Source: Gemmatimonadota bacterium (GTDB lineage: Bacteria; Gemmatimonadota; Gemmatimonadetes; Gemmatimonadales; Gemmatimonadaceae). From it: 64,000 bases of DNA. Positions 1-8,784 of the stretch are shown one piece after another. The stretch lies in NCBI GenBank assembly GCA_016871895.1, contig VHBO01000001.1, forward strand, positions 1 through 64,000, written 5' to 3'. The position numbers and the translations under genes were made by a program. The notes beneath the pieces were generated by a model, which saw nothing but the letters and a program-made list of their open reading frames with translations, did no database searches and was not told where the DNA came from. How positions within the stretch are numbered: the first letter of the stretch is position 1; each line of letters opens with the position of its first letter.

Positions 1-746
1 TCGTCGCCGATCTGGACCCCGTCCTCGTCGATGTGCGTCACGATCGCGTTCGTACGCACCTCGACACCCATCTGCACGAGGTCGTCGTGCGCGCGCTGTG
101 AGAGCTCGGGCGGGAAGGCGGGGAGGATGCGCGGCCCACCCTCGACGAGGATCACCCGCACGGTCGACGTGTCGATCCGTCGGAAGTCGGGACGGAACGC
201 CACCGCGCACATCTCGGGGAGCACGCCCGCGAGCTCCACGCCCGTCGGGCCGCCACCGACGATCACATAAGTGAGGAGCGCCTGCCGCGCGGCGGGATCG
301 TCCTCCCATTCGGCGCGCTCGAAGGCGAGGAGGAAACGCTTCCGGATGCGACGCGCGTCCTCGACGCTCTTGAGCCCCGGCGCCCACCGCTCCCACTCGG
401 GGTGCCCGAAGTAGGCGTGCCGCGTCCCGGGCGCGACGATGAGGTAGTCGTAGTGGATCGGGTCGCCCTCGCCCACCACGCGAATCGACCGGTTCCGACG
501 GTCGATCGTCTCGACCGTGCCGAGCAACGTCGTGACGTTCTTCTGGCGCCGGAGCACCCAGCGGATCGGCGCAGTGACGTCGCTCGGCGCGAGCGAGGTC
601 GTCGCCACTTGATAGAGGAGCGGCTGGAAAAGGTGGTGATTGGTGCGGTCGATCAGCAGCACCTCGAGGTCGGGGCGCGCGAGGGCGCGGGCGGCGTTCA
701 GGCCGCCGAACCCGCCCCCGATGATCACGACCCGCGGCCGACCCAT
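1..746 (-). CDS. ndh: Type II NADH dehydrogenase (NDH-2), C-terminus cut by window edge
   Basis: FAD-dependent pyridine nucleotide-disulfide oxidoreductase that would oxidise NADH and pass electrons to quinone at the inner face of the membrane without pumping protons. The first 248 residues are visible. An FAD dinucleotide fold (VIIGGGFGG) lies at residues 8-15, the segment HHLFQPLLYQVAT near 37-49 is typical of NDH-2, and a second, NAD-binding fold (VIVGGGPTGVELAG) lies at 161-174. The ATG at 746 directly precedes the first beta strand, as in the family. It follows sucA by 10 bases on the same strand, so the two are probably cotranscribed, linking TCA-cycle NADH production to its oxidation. 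The membrane-anchoring C-terminus is outside the window. Confidence 0.9.
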   Translation of the reverse strand, partial: MGRPRVVIIGGGFGGLNAARALARPDLEVLLIDRTNHHLFQPLLYQVATTSLAPSDVTAPIRWVLRRQKNVTTLLGTVETIDRRNRSIRVVGEGDPIHYDYLIVAPGTRHAYFGHPEWERWAPGLKSVEDARRIRKRFLLAFERAEWEDDPAARQALLTYVIVGGGPTGVELAGVLPEMCAVAFRPDFRRIDTSTVRVILVEGGPRILPAFPPELSQRAHDDLVQMGVEVRTNAIVTHIDEDGVQIGD

Positions 747-756
747 CCCCGCGACC

Positions 757-3510
757 TTACGCGCCGACGCGCGTGGCGCCCGATGCCCGACGCGACCCGA
801 CGGCCGCCACCGGACTCTCCAGCACCTCGGTCACGATCCGCCCCTGCTCCTCTGCGTGCTCCGCCGGATACCCCTCGGCGGGACTCGCCCGCTCCGGGCG
901 GCCATAGTAGCGGATGACGAGCGCGTTCCCGGTGGAGACGCGGAGCCGCGGCGCGACGAAGCTCCACGCGCCCTGGTTCTTCGGCTCCTCCTGCACCCAC
1001 GCCACCTCGTCGATGTTCGGATAGCGGTCGACGATGCCGGCGATCGCTTCGTGCGGCCAGGGATAGAGCTCCTCGACGCGCACCACCGCGACGGTCGACG
1101 GGATCCCCTTCGCCACGAGGTCGTAGTAGACCTTGCCGGTGCAGAAGACGAGCCGCTTCACCTCGGCGCGCTTCGTCTCCGCCTGCGGGTCGTCGAGCAC
1201 CGGACGGAAGGTCCCGCCGCTCAGGTCGGCGAGCGCCGACGCCGCCTGCGCGAGGCGCAGGAGCGACTTCGGCTGCATCAGCACGAGCGGACGCCGATGC
1301 GTCCGACGCGCCTGCCGCCGCAGGATGTGGAAGTACTGCGCCGGCGTGCTCGGGTAGGCGACGCGGAGGTTCTCCTCCGCACAGAGCTGCAGGAAGCGCT
1401 CGAGGCGCGCGCTCGAGTGCTCCGGCCCCTGCCCCTCGTAGCCGTGCGGGAGGAGCAGCACGAGGCCGCTGTCCTGCCCCCACTTCGCGCGGTCCGAAGC
1501 GATGAACTGGTCGATGATCGGCTGCGCGACGTTCGCGAAGTCACCGAACTGGCCCTCCCAGAGGGTCAGCGTGTCGGGCGCCGTGACGCTGTAGCCGTAC
1601 TCGAAGCCCATCACCGCCATCTCGGAGAGCGCGGAGTTGTAGACCTCGAAGCGCGCCGTCACGGTCGGGAGATGGGCGAGCGGGGCGTAGGTGCCGTTCG
1701 TCGTGACGTCGTGCAGCACCGCGTGGCGGTGCGAGAAGGTGCCGCGCTCGACGTCCTGCCCGCTGAGCCGGATGTGCATCCCCTCGGCGAGGATCGACGC
1801 GAAGGCGAGCGATTCCGCGTGCCCCCAGTCGATGCCGCCGGCCTCGCCCATTGCCTCGCGCCGACGCTCGAGCTGCTTCGCGAGCCGCGGGTGCGGCGTG
1901 AAGCCGGACGGGTAGCTGAGCTGCGCCTCGTTCCAGGTGGTGAGCTGCGCGGCGGGGACGGCGGTGTGCACCGCCTCCGGTGCCGCCGGGGCGGCAGCGT
2001 GCGCGTGCCCCGCCGGGACGGCCTTCGACGCCTCGAACGCGGCCTGATAGCCGGCGGCGACCTCGCCGTCGATCGCCTCGACCTGCGCGGGCGTCACGAG
2101 CCCCTCGGCCGCGAGCCGCGCCCCCCAGACCTGCCGCGGCGTCGGATGCGCCTTGATGCGCTCGTACAGCTGCGGCTGCGTGAAGGTCGGCTCATCGCCC
2201 TCGTTGTGGCCCCAGCGGCGGTAGCCGACGAGGTCGACGAGGAAATCCTTGCCGAAGCGCGTGCGGTACGCGACCGCGATGCGCATCGCGATGACGCACG
2301 CCTCGGTGTCGTCCGCGTTCACGTGGATGATCGGCATCTCGTACCCCTTCGCGACGTCGCTCGCGTAGCGCGTGGAACGCGCGTCGATGGGGTCCGTGGT
2401 GAAGCCGACCTGGTTGTTGACGATGAGATGCAGCGTGCCGCCCACGCGGTAGGCGCGGAGGCGCGAGAGGTTGATCGTCTCGGGGACGATCCCCTCGCCG
2501 GGGAAGGCGGCGTCGCCGTGGATGCAGATCGGGACCACCGCGTGCTCGTCGCGCCCGCCGTCGGCGGTGCGCTGCAGCGCGCGCGCGCGCCCCTGCAGCA
2601 CGGGGTTCACGATCTCGAGATGGCTCGGGTTCGGTACGAGCGAGACCTCGACGGCGCCGTGCGGCGTGGTGCGTGTGCCGTCGAAGCCGAGGTGGTACTT
2701 CACGTCGCCGGTTGACATCCCACCGAGGTGGTCGTGCCGTCCCTGGAACTCGCCGAAGATCTGTGCGACCGGCTTGCCGAGGATGTGCGCGAGCACGCTG
2801 ATGCGGCCGCGGTGGGCCATCGAGATCGCGACGTGCCGCGCGCCGACGGCGGCCGATTCGGTGATCACCGTGTCGAGCATCGGGACGAGGGCGTCGGTCC
2901 CCTCGATGGAGAAGCGCTTGTACCCGACGAAGGTGCGGCCGAGGAAGCGCTCGAAGCCGTCGACTTCGGTGAGGCGGCGCAGGACCTGCTGCTTCTCGTC
3001 CGCGGTGAGCGGCCGCGTGAGCTGTTCTTCGGTGAAGAGCTGCCGGAACCAGGCGCGCTCCTCTTCGGAGCCGAGGTGCCCGACCTCGACGGCGAGGTTC
3101 GTGCAGTAGCGCTTGCGGAGGCGTGCGGCGACGTCGCGCGCGGTGGCGAGGTGCGGGAAGCCGAGCGAGGCGCCGGTGACGGCGTCGAGGTCAGCGTCGG
3201 TGATGCCGTGGAACTCAAGCGTTAGCTCCGCGGCGCCCGGGGGCGGCGATCCGAGCGGATCGATCGGCACCGCGAGGTGGCCGAAGGTGCGAATCGCGGT
3301 CGTGTAGCGGGCCGCGCCGGCGACCTTGCGGTCGTGGTCCGGGTCGGATGCGCCGCCGGTGCCGGCGGGCGCGTGGCCCATCGCCTCTTCGGCGAAGCGG
3401 AAGAACTGGCGCCACGACTCCTCGACGGAGGCCGGGTCGCGTCGGTAAGCCTCGAACTGCTCGGCGGCGTAGGCGTCGTTGAAGACGCTCGCGATCGGGG
3501 GGGTCGACAT
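757..3510 (-). CDS. sucA: 2-oxoglutarate dehydrogenase E1 component
   Basis: Thiamine-diphosphate-dependent decarboxylase of the 2-oxoglutarate dehydrogenase complex in the TCA cycle. The 917-residue length is close to E. coli SucA (933). The N-terminus (FNDAYAAEQFEAYRRD) is the E2-binding helix region; AHRGRISVLAHILGKP, NPSHLEIVNPVLQGRARA and the cofactor segment HGDAAFPGEG...NNQVGFTT follow in family order, and the C-terminal transketolase-like domain carries SHRHAVLHDV and LPHGYEGQGPEHSSARLERF. E2 (sucB) and E3 are not in the window. The ATG at 3510 has no clear Shine-Dalgarno sequence but a TAGATT -10-like hexamer ends 7 bases upstream, suggesting a leaderless transcript. ndh follows 10 bases downstream. 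Confidence 0.97.
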   Translation of the reverse strand: MSTPPIASVFNDAYAAEQFEAYRRDPASVEESWRQFFRFAEEAMGHAPAGTGGASDPDHDRKVAGAARYTTAIRTFGHLAVPIDPLGSPPPGAAELTLEFHGITDADLDAVTGASLGFPHLATARDVAARLRKRYCTNLAVEVGHLGSEEERAWFRQLFTEEQLTRPLTADEKQQVLRRLTEVDGFERFLGRTFVGYKRFSIEGTDALVPMLDTVITESAAVGARHVAISMAHRGRISVLAHILGKPVAQIFGEFQGRHDHLGGMSTGDVKYHLGFDGTRTTPHGAVEVSLVPNPSHLEIVNPVLQGRARALQRTADGGRDEHAVVPICIHGDAAFPGEGIVPETINLSRLRAYRVGGTLHLIVNNQVGFTTDPIDARSTRYASDVAKGYEMPIIHVNADDTEACVIAMRIAVAYRTRFGKDFLVDLVGYRRWGHNEGDEPTFTQPQLYERIKAHPTPRQVWGARLAAEGLVTPAQVEAIDGEVAAGYQAAFEASKAVPAGHAHAAAPAAPEAVHTAVPAAQLTTWNEAQLSYPSGFTPHPRLAKQLERRREAMGEAGGIDWGHAESLAFASILAEGMHIRLSGQDVERGTFSHRHAVLHDVTTNGTYAPLAHLPTVTARFEVYNSALSEMAVMGFEYGYSVTAPDTLTLWEGQFGDFANVAQPIIDQFIASDRAKWGQDSGLVLLLPHGYEGQGPEHSSARLERFLQLCAEENLRVAYPSTPAQYFHILRRQARRTHRRPLVLMQPKSLLRLAQAASALADLSGGTFRPVLDDPQAETKRAEVKRLVFCTGKVYYDLVAKGIPSTVAVVRVEELYPWPHEAIAGIVDRYPNIDEVAWVQEEPKNQGAWSFVAPRLRVSTGNALVIRYYGRPERASPAEGYPAEHAEEQGRIVTEVLESPVAAVGSRRASGATRVGA

Positions 3511-3517
3511 AGGGAGA

Positions 3518-3523
3518 AATCTA
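3518..3523 (-). promoter_or_regulatory. Candidate -10 element for sucA
   Basis: TAGATT on the minus strand, 7 bases before the sucA ATG. A transcription start 6-8 bases downstream of a -10 hexamer would fall on or next to the A of the start codon. No convincing -35 hexamer is visible. Confidence 0.45.
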
Positions 3524-3576
3524 CTCGGACGGTCGGGCGATGCCGACCGTCTGGATCGTCGCGGGGTGGCGTCGGT

Positions 3577-4524
3577 TCAGCGCGTCGGCGCGAGGGTGAA
3601 GACGACGAAGTCACCGAGCTTCCGCTGGTCGCGGGAGAGCGTGGTATCGAGGTCGGCGACGGGGACGAAGCTCACGACCATCGTGCGGGCCTTCGGGGCG
3701 CGCCGCTGGGCGCGGTCGACCGTGCCCAGCCGGTAGTCGGAGTGGAAGGAGCCGTTGGCGTGGATCACGAGGGCGCCGGCGGCGAGATGGGCCACCGCGA
3801 CGGCCTCCCCCATCGTCTCATCCTTGATGCACTGCGCCTCGTAGGTGCGCCAGACCATCGCCTCCACCTGCTCGGCGCTCATCGGCGTGCCGTGTCCGCT
3901 CATATCCCCCATTACGCCCTTGAAGCGCTCCCAGTAGGCATCGCGCGGGCAGGCGAGGTCGCGGGCGACGAAGGCGCGCTCGGCCGCCGGGAGGGAGTCG
4001 ACCGCGGCGAGCCCCCGCCGCGCGACCTGCGAGGCGTAGCGCCGCGGGACGTTCCCGGCGACGACAGGCCACCGGTTGGCCTTCGCGAACTCGACCATCG
4101 GCCGGTAATCGGTCGGGTAGTTCGGCCAGGGGCGGGAGGTGGCGAGGAAGGTCGATTCGGGGACGGTGCCCGCGAGGTAGCCGTCGAGGGTCCCCTGGAC
4201 GTCACGCTCGAACATCTCGAGGGCGAGGACGATCGGGCCGGAACGCCGGCGGGCGACCCCCTCGAGGACCGCGGCCTGCAACTGGTGGGTCCGCGGGTCG
4301 TTGTGCTGCTCACCGAGGAAGACGAGGTCGGCTTGGGCGAGCCGAGCGGTCATCGTCTCGAAGTCGACGAAGCGCTTCCGCTTGGTGTCGTAGACGCGGT
4401 GGGCGGGGAAGCTGCCCGAGGCGACGGTCAGCTGTGGCTGTGTTGGTGCTGCCGGCGCCTGGCCGAACGCGCTCAAAGATGCAACAGAAACAATCGAGGC
4501 GCTCAAAATTACTTTTCTAATCAT
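3577..4524 (-). CDS. ChaN-family (haem-binding uptake, Tiki-like) secreted protein
   Basis: A 315-residue exported protein of the ChaN/DUF399 family. ChaN of Campylobacter binds cofacial haems and is linked to iron uptake; the fold also relates to TIKI/EreA-type hydrolases. Residues 1-22 form a signal peptide (basic MIRK, hydrophobic core, AFGQA cleavage region). Family motifs are LGEQHNDPRTHQLQ near residue 90, LALEMFERDVQGTLDGYLAG near 120 and the GNVPRRYA block near 175. It is monocistronic and divergent from the unknown gene at 4590. Start ATG 4524 has a TAGAAT hexamer five bases upstream. Whether it binds haem here cannot be told from sequence. Confidence 0.85.
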   Translation of the reverse strand: MIRKVILSASIVSVASLSAFGQAPAAPTQPQLTVASGSFPAHRVYDTKRKRFVDFETMTARLAQADLVFLGEQHNDPRTHQLQAAVLEGVARRRSGPIVLALEMFERDVQGTLDGYLAGTVPESTFLATSRPWPNYPTDYRPMVEFAKANRWPVVAGNVPRRYASQVARRGLAAVDSLPAAERAFVARDLACPRDAYWERFKGVMGDMSGHGTPMSAEQVEAMVWRTYEAQCIKDETMGEAVAVAHLAAGALVIHANGSFHSDYRLGTVDRAQRRAPKARTMVVSFVPVADLDTTLSRDQRKLGDFVVFTLAPTR

Positions 4525-4529
4525 ATGAT

Positions 4530-4583
4530 ATTCTATCGGTTGTTTGGTGCCTTGTTGTCAAAATCAGAAATGCGTTGTAAAAT
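4530..4583. promoter_or_regulatory. AT-rich divergent promoter region
   Basis: The gap between the divergent genes at 4524 and 4590 is strikingly AT-rich for this genome. On the plus strand TTGTCA (4555-4560), a 17-base spacer and TAAAAT (4578-4583) form a near-consensus housekeeping promoter whose -10 ends six bases before the ATG at 4590. On the minus strand TAGAAT (4530-4535) ends five bases before the ATG at 4524. Both transcripts would begin at or within a base or two of the start codon. Confidence 0.7.
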
Positions 4584-4589
4584 TGCTTT

Positions 4590-5474
4590 ATGATTCGACT
4601 GGTCGAGGATGCTGCGGATGAGATCGCCAGGCTCGACGTCGAGGCGGCGGGTGCCCCGTTCGGCGCCGACCTCCTCCTCCGGCTCGAGGCCATCCTTCGG
4701 CTGACCGCGTCGGCGGAGGAAACGCCCCCGTCGGACTCGGTCCGCCGCCGCCGGCTCCTCGCCGCCGAGGTCGATCCGTACCACGAGGCCGCCCTCGATC
4801 CCCGGACCACCGCCTGGATGACGCACCTCCGCGAGGAGGTCCGCCGCGCACGAGGTGGCGCCCTACCGACCCTCGAGCGATGGCGCGACATCGTGCCATC
4901 GCTCACAACATATCCGCACGGCGAGGCGCTGGAAGCCAGTTGGCGGGACGACGATCGCGAGCACCGGATCCTCGCCGGTGCCGTCGCGGCCGCGGCGTGG
5001 GCTCCCGACGCCGCCACGGCGGATGCGATCGCGGCGGTCCTCCTCGTCGCGCGCGGACGGACGGCGGACCTGCGATTGCTCCCCTTCGACGCGCTCCCCG
5101 CCTCGGCACGGGACGCCGCCTGCGCCGCCTACCGCGCGGGGGACCGGGTCGGTTGGGAGATGATGGCGCTGCAGGCGGCGGCCGACGCGGCCCGTCGATG
5201 GCGCGCGCGACTCGCCGCAATCGGCAGTGGCGTCGCTGCCGAGGAGGACCGACTCGCCGCGCTCGGCCGCGCGGGGCATACGGCGCGTCGCGCGCTGCCG
5301 CTCCTCCGTCGGCAGGGAGCGCTCACGATGCCGATCCTCTCGGAGGATCTGGGGATTTCGCGTCCCGCGGCCACCGACGCACTCGAGCGGATGGCGGCGG
5401 CGGGATGCGCGGTCGAGCTCACGGGGCGTGCGCGCGATCGGGTCTGGGGGTACGCGCCGCTGCTCGGCGATTGA
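4590..5474 (+). CDS. Unknown protein with C-terminal winged-helix-like domain
   Basis: A 294-residue acidic/alanine-rich cytosolic protein with no signal peptide. I do not recognise a named family over the full length. The C-terminal 65 residues (about 228-292: ARRALPLLRRQGAL, DLGISRPAATDALERM, GRARDRVWGY) read as a winged helix-turn-helix of the kind found at the end of Fic-family and DUF1612-type proteins, where a new helix-turn-helix recognises DNA. The Fic core motif HPFxxGNGR is absent, so it is not an active Fic enzyme. It has the best promoter in the window (TTGTCA-17-TAAAAT) six bases before its ATG. It may be a transcription regulator, perhaps of the divergent ChaN-like gene, but that is inference. 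Confidence 0.6.
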   Translation: MIRLVEDAADEIARLDVEAAGAPFGADLLLRLEAILRLTASAEETPPSDSVRRRRLLAAEVDPYHEAALDPRTTAWMTHLREEVRRARGGALPTLERWRDIVPSLTTYPHGEALEASWRDDDREHRILAGAVAAAAWAPDAATADAIAAVLLVARGRTADLRLLPFDALPASARDAACAAYRAGDRVGWEMMALQAAADAARRWRARLAAIGSGVAAEEDRLAALGRAGHTARRALPLLRRQGALTMPILSEDLGISRPAATDALERMAAAGCAVELTGRARDRVWGYAPLLGD

Positions 5475-5513
5475 ACGCTGCCAGCCCGCGCCGCGCGGCG
5501 CGCGTGCAGAGCG

Positions 5514-6056
5514 TCAGTGCGGTGCCGCGCGCTCGATCAGTGCCGTGAGCTCCTCGAGCGTCGACCGGCCGCCGTCCGCCGTGTACCAGCGCCGCTGTTC
5601 AGCGTAGCGCTCCGGCGCGGGCATCGTCTGTGCCTCGGGGGACATCACCCACGCCTGCAGCACCGAGGGACGCGGCCCCCACCATCCGTGCTCCACCCCC
5701 GCGGCGTCGTAGAGGATCACGATCGGGATCGACCGGCTCCGGCCGTTGGTGAGGTGCGTGTCCATCAGGTCGAGGTGCGCGTCGCGATCGAGGATGCGCA
5801 CGCCGACGTTAGGGCAGGCGCTCGCGAGTGCGTCGACCCACGGCAGGCTGCTCACCGCGTCGGCGCACCAGTCGGCGCTGAGCACGAGGAGATGCCACCC
5901 CGGCCCGGCGGCACGCACGCGGTCTGCGATCTCGTCGGGAACGGTGGCGCGGCTCCGGATGCTGCGCGCGACGGCCGCGAGCTTCGGTTCGGTGGCGCCG
6001 CTGAAGTGCTCGTCGAAGGTCTGGCCGGCGTGCCAGCGCGCAAGGATGTCGGTCAT
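5514..6056 (-). CDS. Thioredoxin-fold protein with single active-site cysteine
   Basis: A 180-residue cytosolic protein resembling the Thioredoxin_9 family of bacterial thioredoxin-like proteins. The strand-loop LLVLSADWCADAVSSLPW (residues 57-74) is the position of the WCxxC motif; here only Cys64 is kept and the second position is Ala67. The cis-proline segment SIPIVILYD near 125-133 is present. Loss of the resolving cysteine argues against disulfide reduction by the usual mechanism and suggests a monothiol or binding role. It is divergent from yhbY. ATG 6056 is preceded by CAGATT with a six-base gap and has no Shine-Dalgarno sequence. Confidence 0.75.
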   Translation of the reverse strand: MTDILARWHAGQTFDEHFSGATEPKLAAVARSIRSRATVPDEIADRVRAAGPGWHLLVLSADWCADAVSSLPWVDALASACPNVGVRILDRDAHLDLMDTHLTNGRSRSIPIVILYDAAGVEHGWWGPRPSVLQAWVMSPEAQTMPAPERYAEQRRWYTADGGRSTLEELTALIERAAPH

Positions 6057-6135
6057 CCGTTCAATCTGTCAGCGGGGTCAAGTCGGCATCGGCCGAATCG
6101 ACTATCCTTCCCGCACGACCTACCCGGAGCCCGCG

Positions 6136-6447
6136 ATGACGATGACCGGCAAGGAGCGCGCGGCGCTCCGCTCGGAATGCAACCGCCTCAAGCCGACCCT
6201 GCACGTCGGGACCGAGGGGCTCACCCCCGCGGTGGTACAGGCGCTCGATGAGGCGCTGCGCACGCGCGAGCTCGTGAAGGTCCAGCTCAACAAGTCGGCT
6301 GAGGTCTCCGCCAAGGAGGCCGCGAACCAGCTCGCGGGGCGCGTGCGCGCCGAGGTCATCCAGACCATCGGCAAGACGGCGACCCTCTATCGGCACAATC
6401 CCGAGCTCAAGCGGAAGCCGGGCGCACTGCCCCCTTGGCGGGTCTGA
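6136..6447 (+). CDS. yhbY: YhbY/CRM-domain ribosome-associated RNA-binding protein
   Basis: A 103-residue protein made of a single CRM domain, which in E. coli YhbY associates with pre-50S particles. Family features are the N-terminal KERAALRSECNRLKPTLHVG (residues 5-24), the GTEGLTPAVV loop, a central LVKVQLN strand and the C-terminal GKTATLYRHNP (close to the usual GK...LYR). The reading frame stays open far upstream, but ATG 6136 is the family start and has CGGAG upstream. A TATCCT hexamer near 6103 may be its -10. It stands alone between divergent and convergent neighbours. Confidence 0.92.
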   Translation: MTMTGKERAALRSECNRLKPTLHVGTEGLTPAVVQALDEALRTRELVKVQLNKSAEVSAKEAANQLAGRVRAEVIQTIGKTATLYRHNPELKRKPGALPPWRV

Positions 6448-6495
6448 CGACGCAGCAGCGGTCCGCGCGCGTGCGATCCACCGCGCGCGGCGGCC

Positions 6496-8784
6496 CTATC
6501 GCTCCGAGCCGTCCAGCGCGTCGAGCACACGCCACGGCGTCAACGGGAGCTCGCTGACCTTGACGCCGAGCGCGTCAGCCACGGCGCCGGCGATGGCGGG
6601 CGCCGTCGGGATGATCGCGGGCTCCGCGATGCCGCGCGCCCCGACGGGATTCGCGAGCGGGTCCGCCCCATCCAGGAAATGTCCGTCGATCACCGGGATA
6701 TCCGCGTGCGTCGGGATCTTGTAATCGTGCAGCCCCACGTTGAGCGGGAGGCCGAGCCGCTCGTCGAGCGCGCGCTCCTCGAACAACGCGTAGCCGAGCC
6801 CCTGGATGATCCCGCCCTCGAGCTGTGACTCGGCGAGCGTCGGGTTCACGATCCGGCCCGCGTCGTGCACGGCGACGACCTTCACCACGCGCACCACGCC
6901 GGTCTCGGCGTCAACCTCGACCTCCGCGAACTGCGCCCCGGTGGTCATGATCCCGGTGCCCGACGGATTCGGTCCGCGCGCGCCCTGCCCCATGATCATC
7001 ACGTTGCCGAGCTTCGCCGTGACCTCGCCGAAGGCGAGCGACCGGTCGGTGCCGCGGAGCTGCACCCGCCCCTCGCGCGTCTCGAGGGCATCGACCGCGC
7101 AGTCGAGGATCCCCGCGGCCGCCTCGAGGAGGCTGCGCCGCGCCTCCTCAGCGGCCATCCGGACCGCCGGCGTCAGCGACGCGACGGTGATCGAGCCCCA
7201 CGAGTTGCCGGAGTAGGGCCCTGTCGCGGTATCGCCGATGATCGCGCGCACCGCGTCGAGCCGATGCCCGAGCGACTCTGCAGCGATCTGCGCGAGGATG
7301 GTGCGCGTCCCCGTGCCGAGGTCCTGCGTGCCGGAGAGCACGTCGGCGGTGCCGTCGGTGTTGAGGCGCACGGTCGCGTACGACGGCGGGCCGCCGCCGG
7401 TGCCCCACACCTGCGCCGCCACACCGAAGCCGCGGCGCAGACGCCCGGTGCGCACGGTGCGACCGGCACGGTCGTGCCATCCGATGCGGCGCGCGCCCTC
7501 GACGTAGCACTCGGCAAGGCGGTTCCCCGTGTAGGGGCGGTCCTGCTTCTGGTCACGCGTCGCGATGTTGCGCTCGCGGAGCACGAGCGGGTCGAGCCCG
7601 AGTTCCGCTGCGATCGCATTCAACGTGAGCTCGAGCCCCACCGCGCCCTCGGCGTGCCCGGGGGCGCGGAAGGAGGCCATCGCCCCCGCGTTCACGTACA
7701 AGAAGGCCTCGCGCGTGCGCACGTTCGGGCAGGCGTAGAGCTCGTGGAAGAGGTCACCGGGGCCACCGTCCCAGCCGCCGATGCCGAGCGGGATGATGGC
7801 GTCGAGGTCGATCGCCACGAGCGTGCCGTCGCGGCGCGCGCCGATTGTGATGCGCTGCCAGGTGCTCGGGCGGTTCCCGCTGTCGGTCTGCTCGCCCGCG
7901 CGGTCGAGCACGCAGGAGACGGGGCGCCGCAGGCGGCGCGCGAGGATCGCCGCGGTGATGGTGTGTGATCCGGCGTAGTTCTTGGCGCCGAAGCCGCCGC
8001 CCATGGCCTCGCAGATCACGCGGACCTGGTTCACCGGGAGGCCGAGTGTCTTCGCGAGGCCGTCGCGCACGCGGTAGATGCCCTGCGTGCTCTCCCAGAC
8101 CGTGAGCTGGTCGCCCGACCATTCGGCGACGGCGGCGTGCGGCTCCATCGCGCTGTGGAGGACGCACGGGGTGCGCACCTCGCGCGTGACGACGACGTCG
8201 GCGGCGGCGAGGGCAACGTCGACGTCGCCGCGCTGCCGCACCTTCGGCGCGCCGCCCGATTGGTTGGACGTCAGGCCGGGGCGCACCGGCGCGCCCGCGA
8301 GCGCCTGCTCGGGGGTGATCGCCGCCGCGCCCGGTTCGATGGTGACGCGCACGGCGCGCGCTGCCGCCTCGGCCTGCGCGAGCGTCTCCGCGCAGACGGC
8401 CGCGATCGGCGCGCCCGCGTAGGTGACCTCGGCGCGGAAGAGGCGTGTGGCGGCCGGGACGTCGGCGGCGAGGAGGATGTCGAGCACGCCGGGCATCGCG
8501 CGCGCGGCGGTGGTGTCGATCGCGGTGACGCGCCCGCGCGGCACCTGCGCGCGCACGAAGACCGCGTGTGCCATCCCCGGGCGGGCGAGGTCGGTGGTGT
8601 ACGGTGCGCGTCCGGCGGTCTTGAGGAGCCCGTCGACGCGGCGCGCCCGCGCACCGACGTGGGTGAGCGCGGCGTCGGCGTCCCAGGGCTCCAGTGTGAC
8701 CGCGGGGACCTCGACCACGCGCGTCTCGACGCGCCCCTCGACCTCGACGGTCGTGCTGACGAAACGGCGACGCGGCTCGGTCAC
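6496..8784 (-). CDS. Xanthine dehydrogenase-family molybdopterin-binding subunit
   Basis: Large (molybdenum cofactor) subunit of a molybdenum hydroxylase, 762 residues. The N-terminal a/b hammerhead domain (VDGLLKTAGRAPYTTDL, VRAQVPRGRV) is followed by the Mo-pterin domains with GGGFGAKNY (about residue 262), SFRAPGHAEGAVGLE (about 370), QDLGTGTRTILAQI and the C-terminal EGGIIQGLGYALFEE and VGARGIAEP blocks; the Glu of GIAEP matches the catalytic base of the family. It overlaps the 2Fe-2S subunit gene by 4 bases. No FAD subunit lies nearby, so the enzyme is a two-subunit type that would donate electrons to an acceptor other than NAD, as in isoquinoline oxidoreductase or membrane aldehyde dehydrogenases. 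The substrate is unknown. Confidence 0.92.
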   Translation of the reverse strand: MTEPRRRFVSTTVEVEGRVETRVVEVPAVTLEPWDADAALTHVGARARRVDGLLKTAGRAPYTTDLARPGMAHAVFVRAQVPRGRVTAIDTTAARAMPGVLDILLAADVPAATRLFRAEVTYAGAPIAAVCAETLAQAEAAARAVRVTIEPGAAAITPEQALAGAPVRPGLTSNQSGGAPKVRQRGDVDVALAAADVVVTREVRTPCVLHSAMEPHAAVAEWSGDQLTVWESTQGIYRVRDGLAKTLGLPVNQVRVICEAMGGGFGAKNYAGSHTITAAILARRLRRPVSCVLDRAGEQTDSGNRPSTWQRITIGARRDGTLVAIDLDAIIPLGIGGWDGGPGDLFHELYACPNVRTREAFLYVNAGAMASFRAPGHAEGAVGLELTLNAIAAELGLDPLVLRERNIATRDQKQDRPYTGNRLAECYVEGARRIGWHDRAGRTVRTGRLRRGFGVAAQVWGTGGGPPSYATVRLNTDGTADVLSGTQDLGTGTRTILAQIAAESLGHRLDAVRAIIGDTATGPYSGNSWGSITVASLTPAVRMAAEEARRSLLEAAAGILDCAVDALETREGRVQLRGTDRSLAFGEVTAKLGNVMIMGQGARGPNPSGTGIMTTGAQFAEVEVDAETGVVRVVKVVAVHDAGRIVNPTLAESQLEGGIIQGLGYALFEERALDERLGLPLNVGLHDYKIPTHADIPVIDGHFLDGADPLANPVGARGIAEPAIIPTAPAIAGAVADALGVKVSELPLTPWRVLDALDGSER

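Noticed and set aside
640..2715. A 691-codon open frame on the plus strand opposite sucA
   Set aside because: It is antisense to a fully conserved 2-oxoglutarate dehydrogenase and Arg/Glu-rich, as expected for the complementary strand of GC-rich coding DNA. Similar long frames opposite fadJ, nadE and pfkA were dropped for the same reason.
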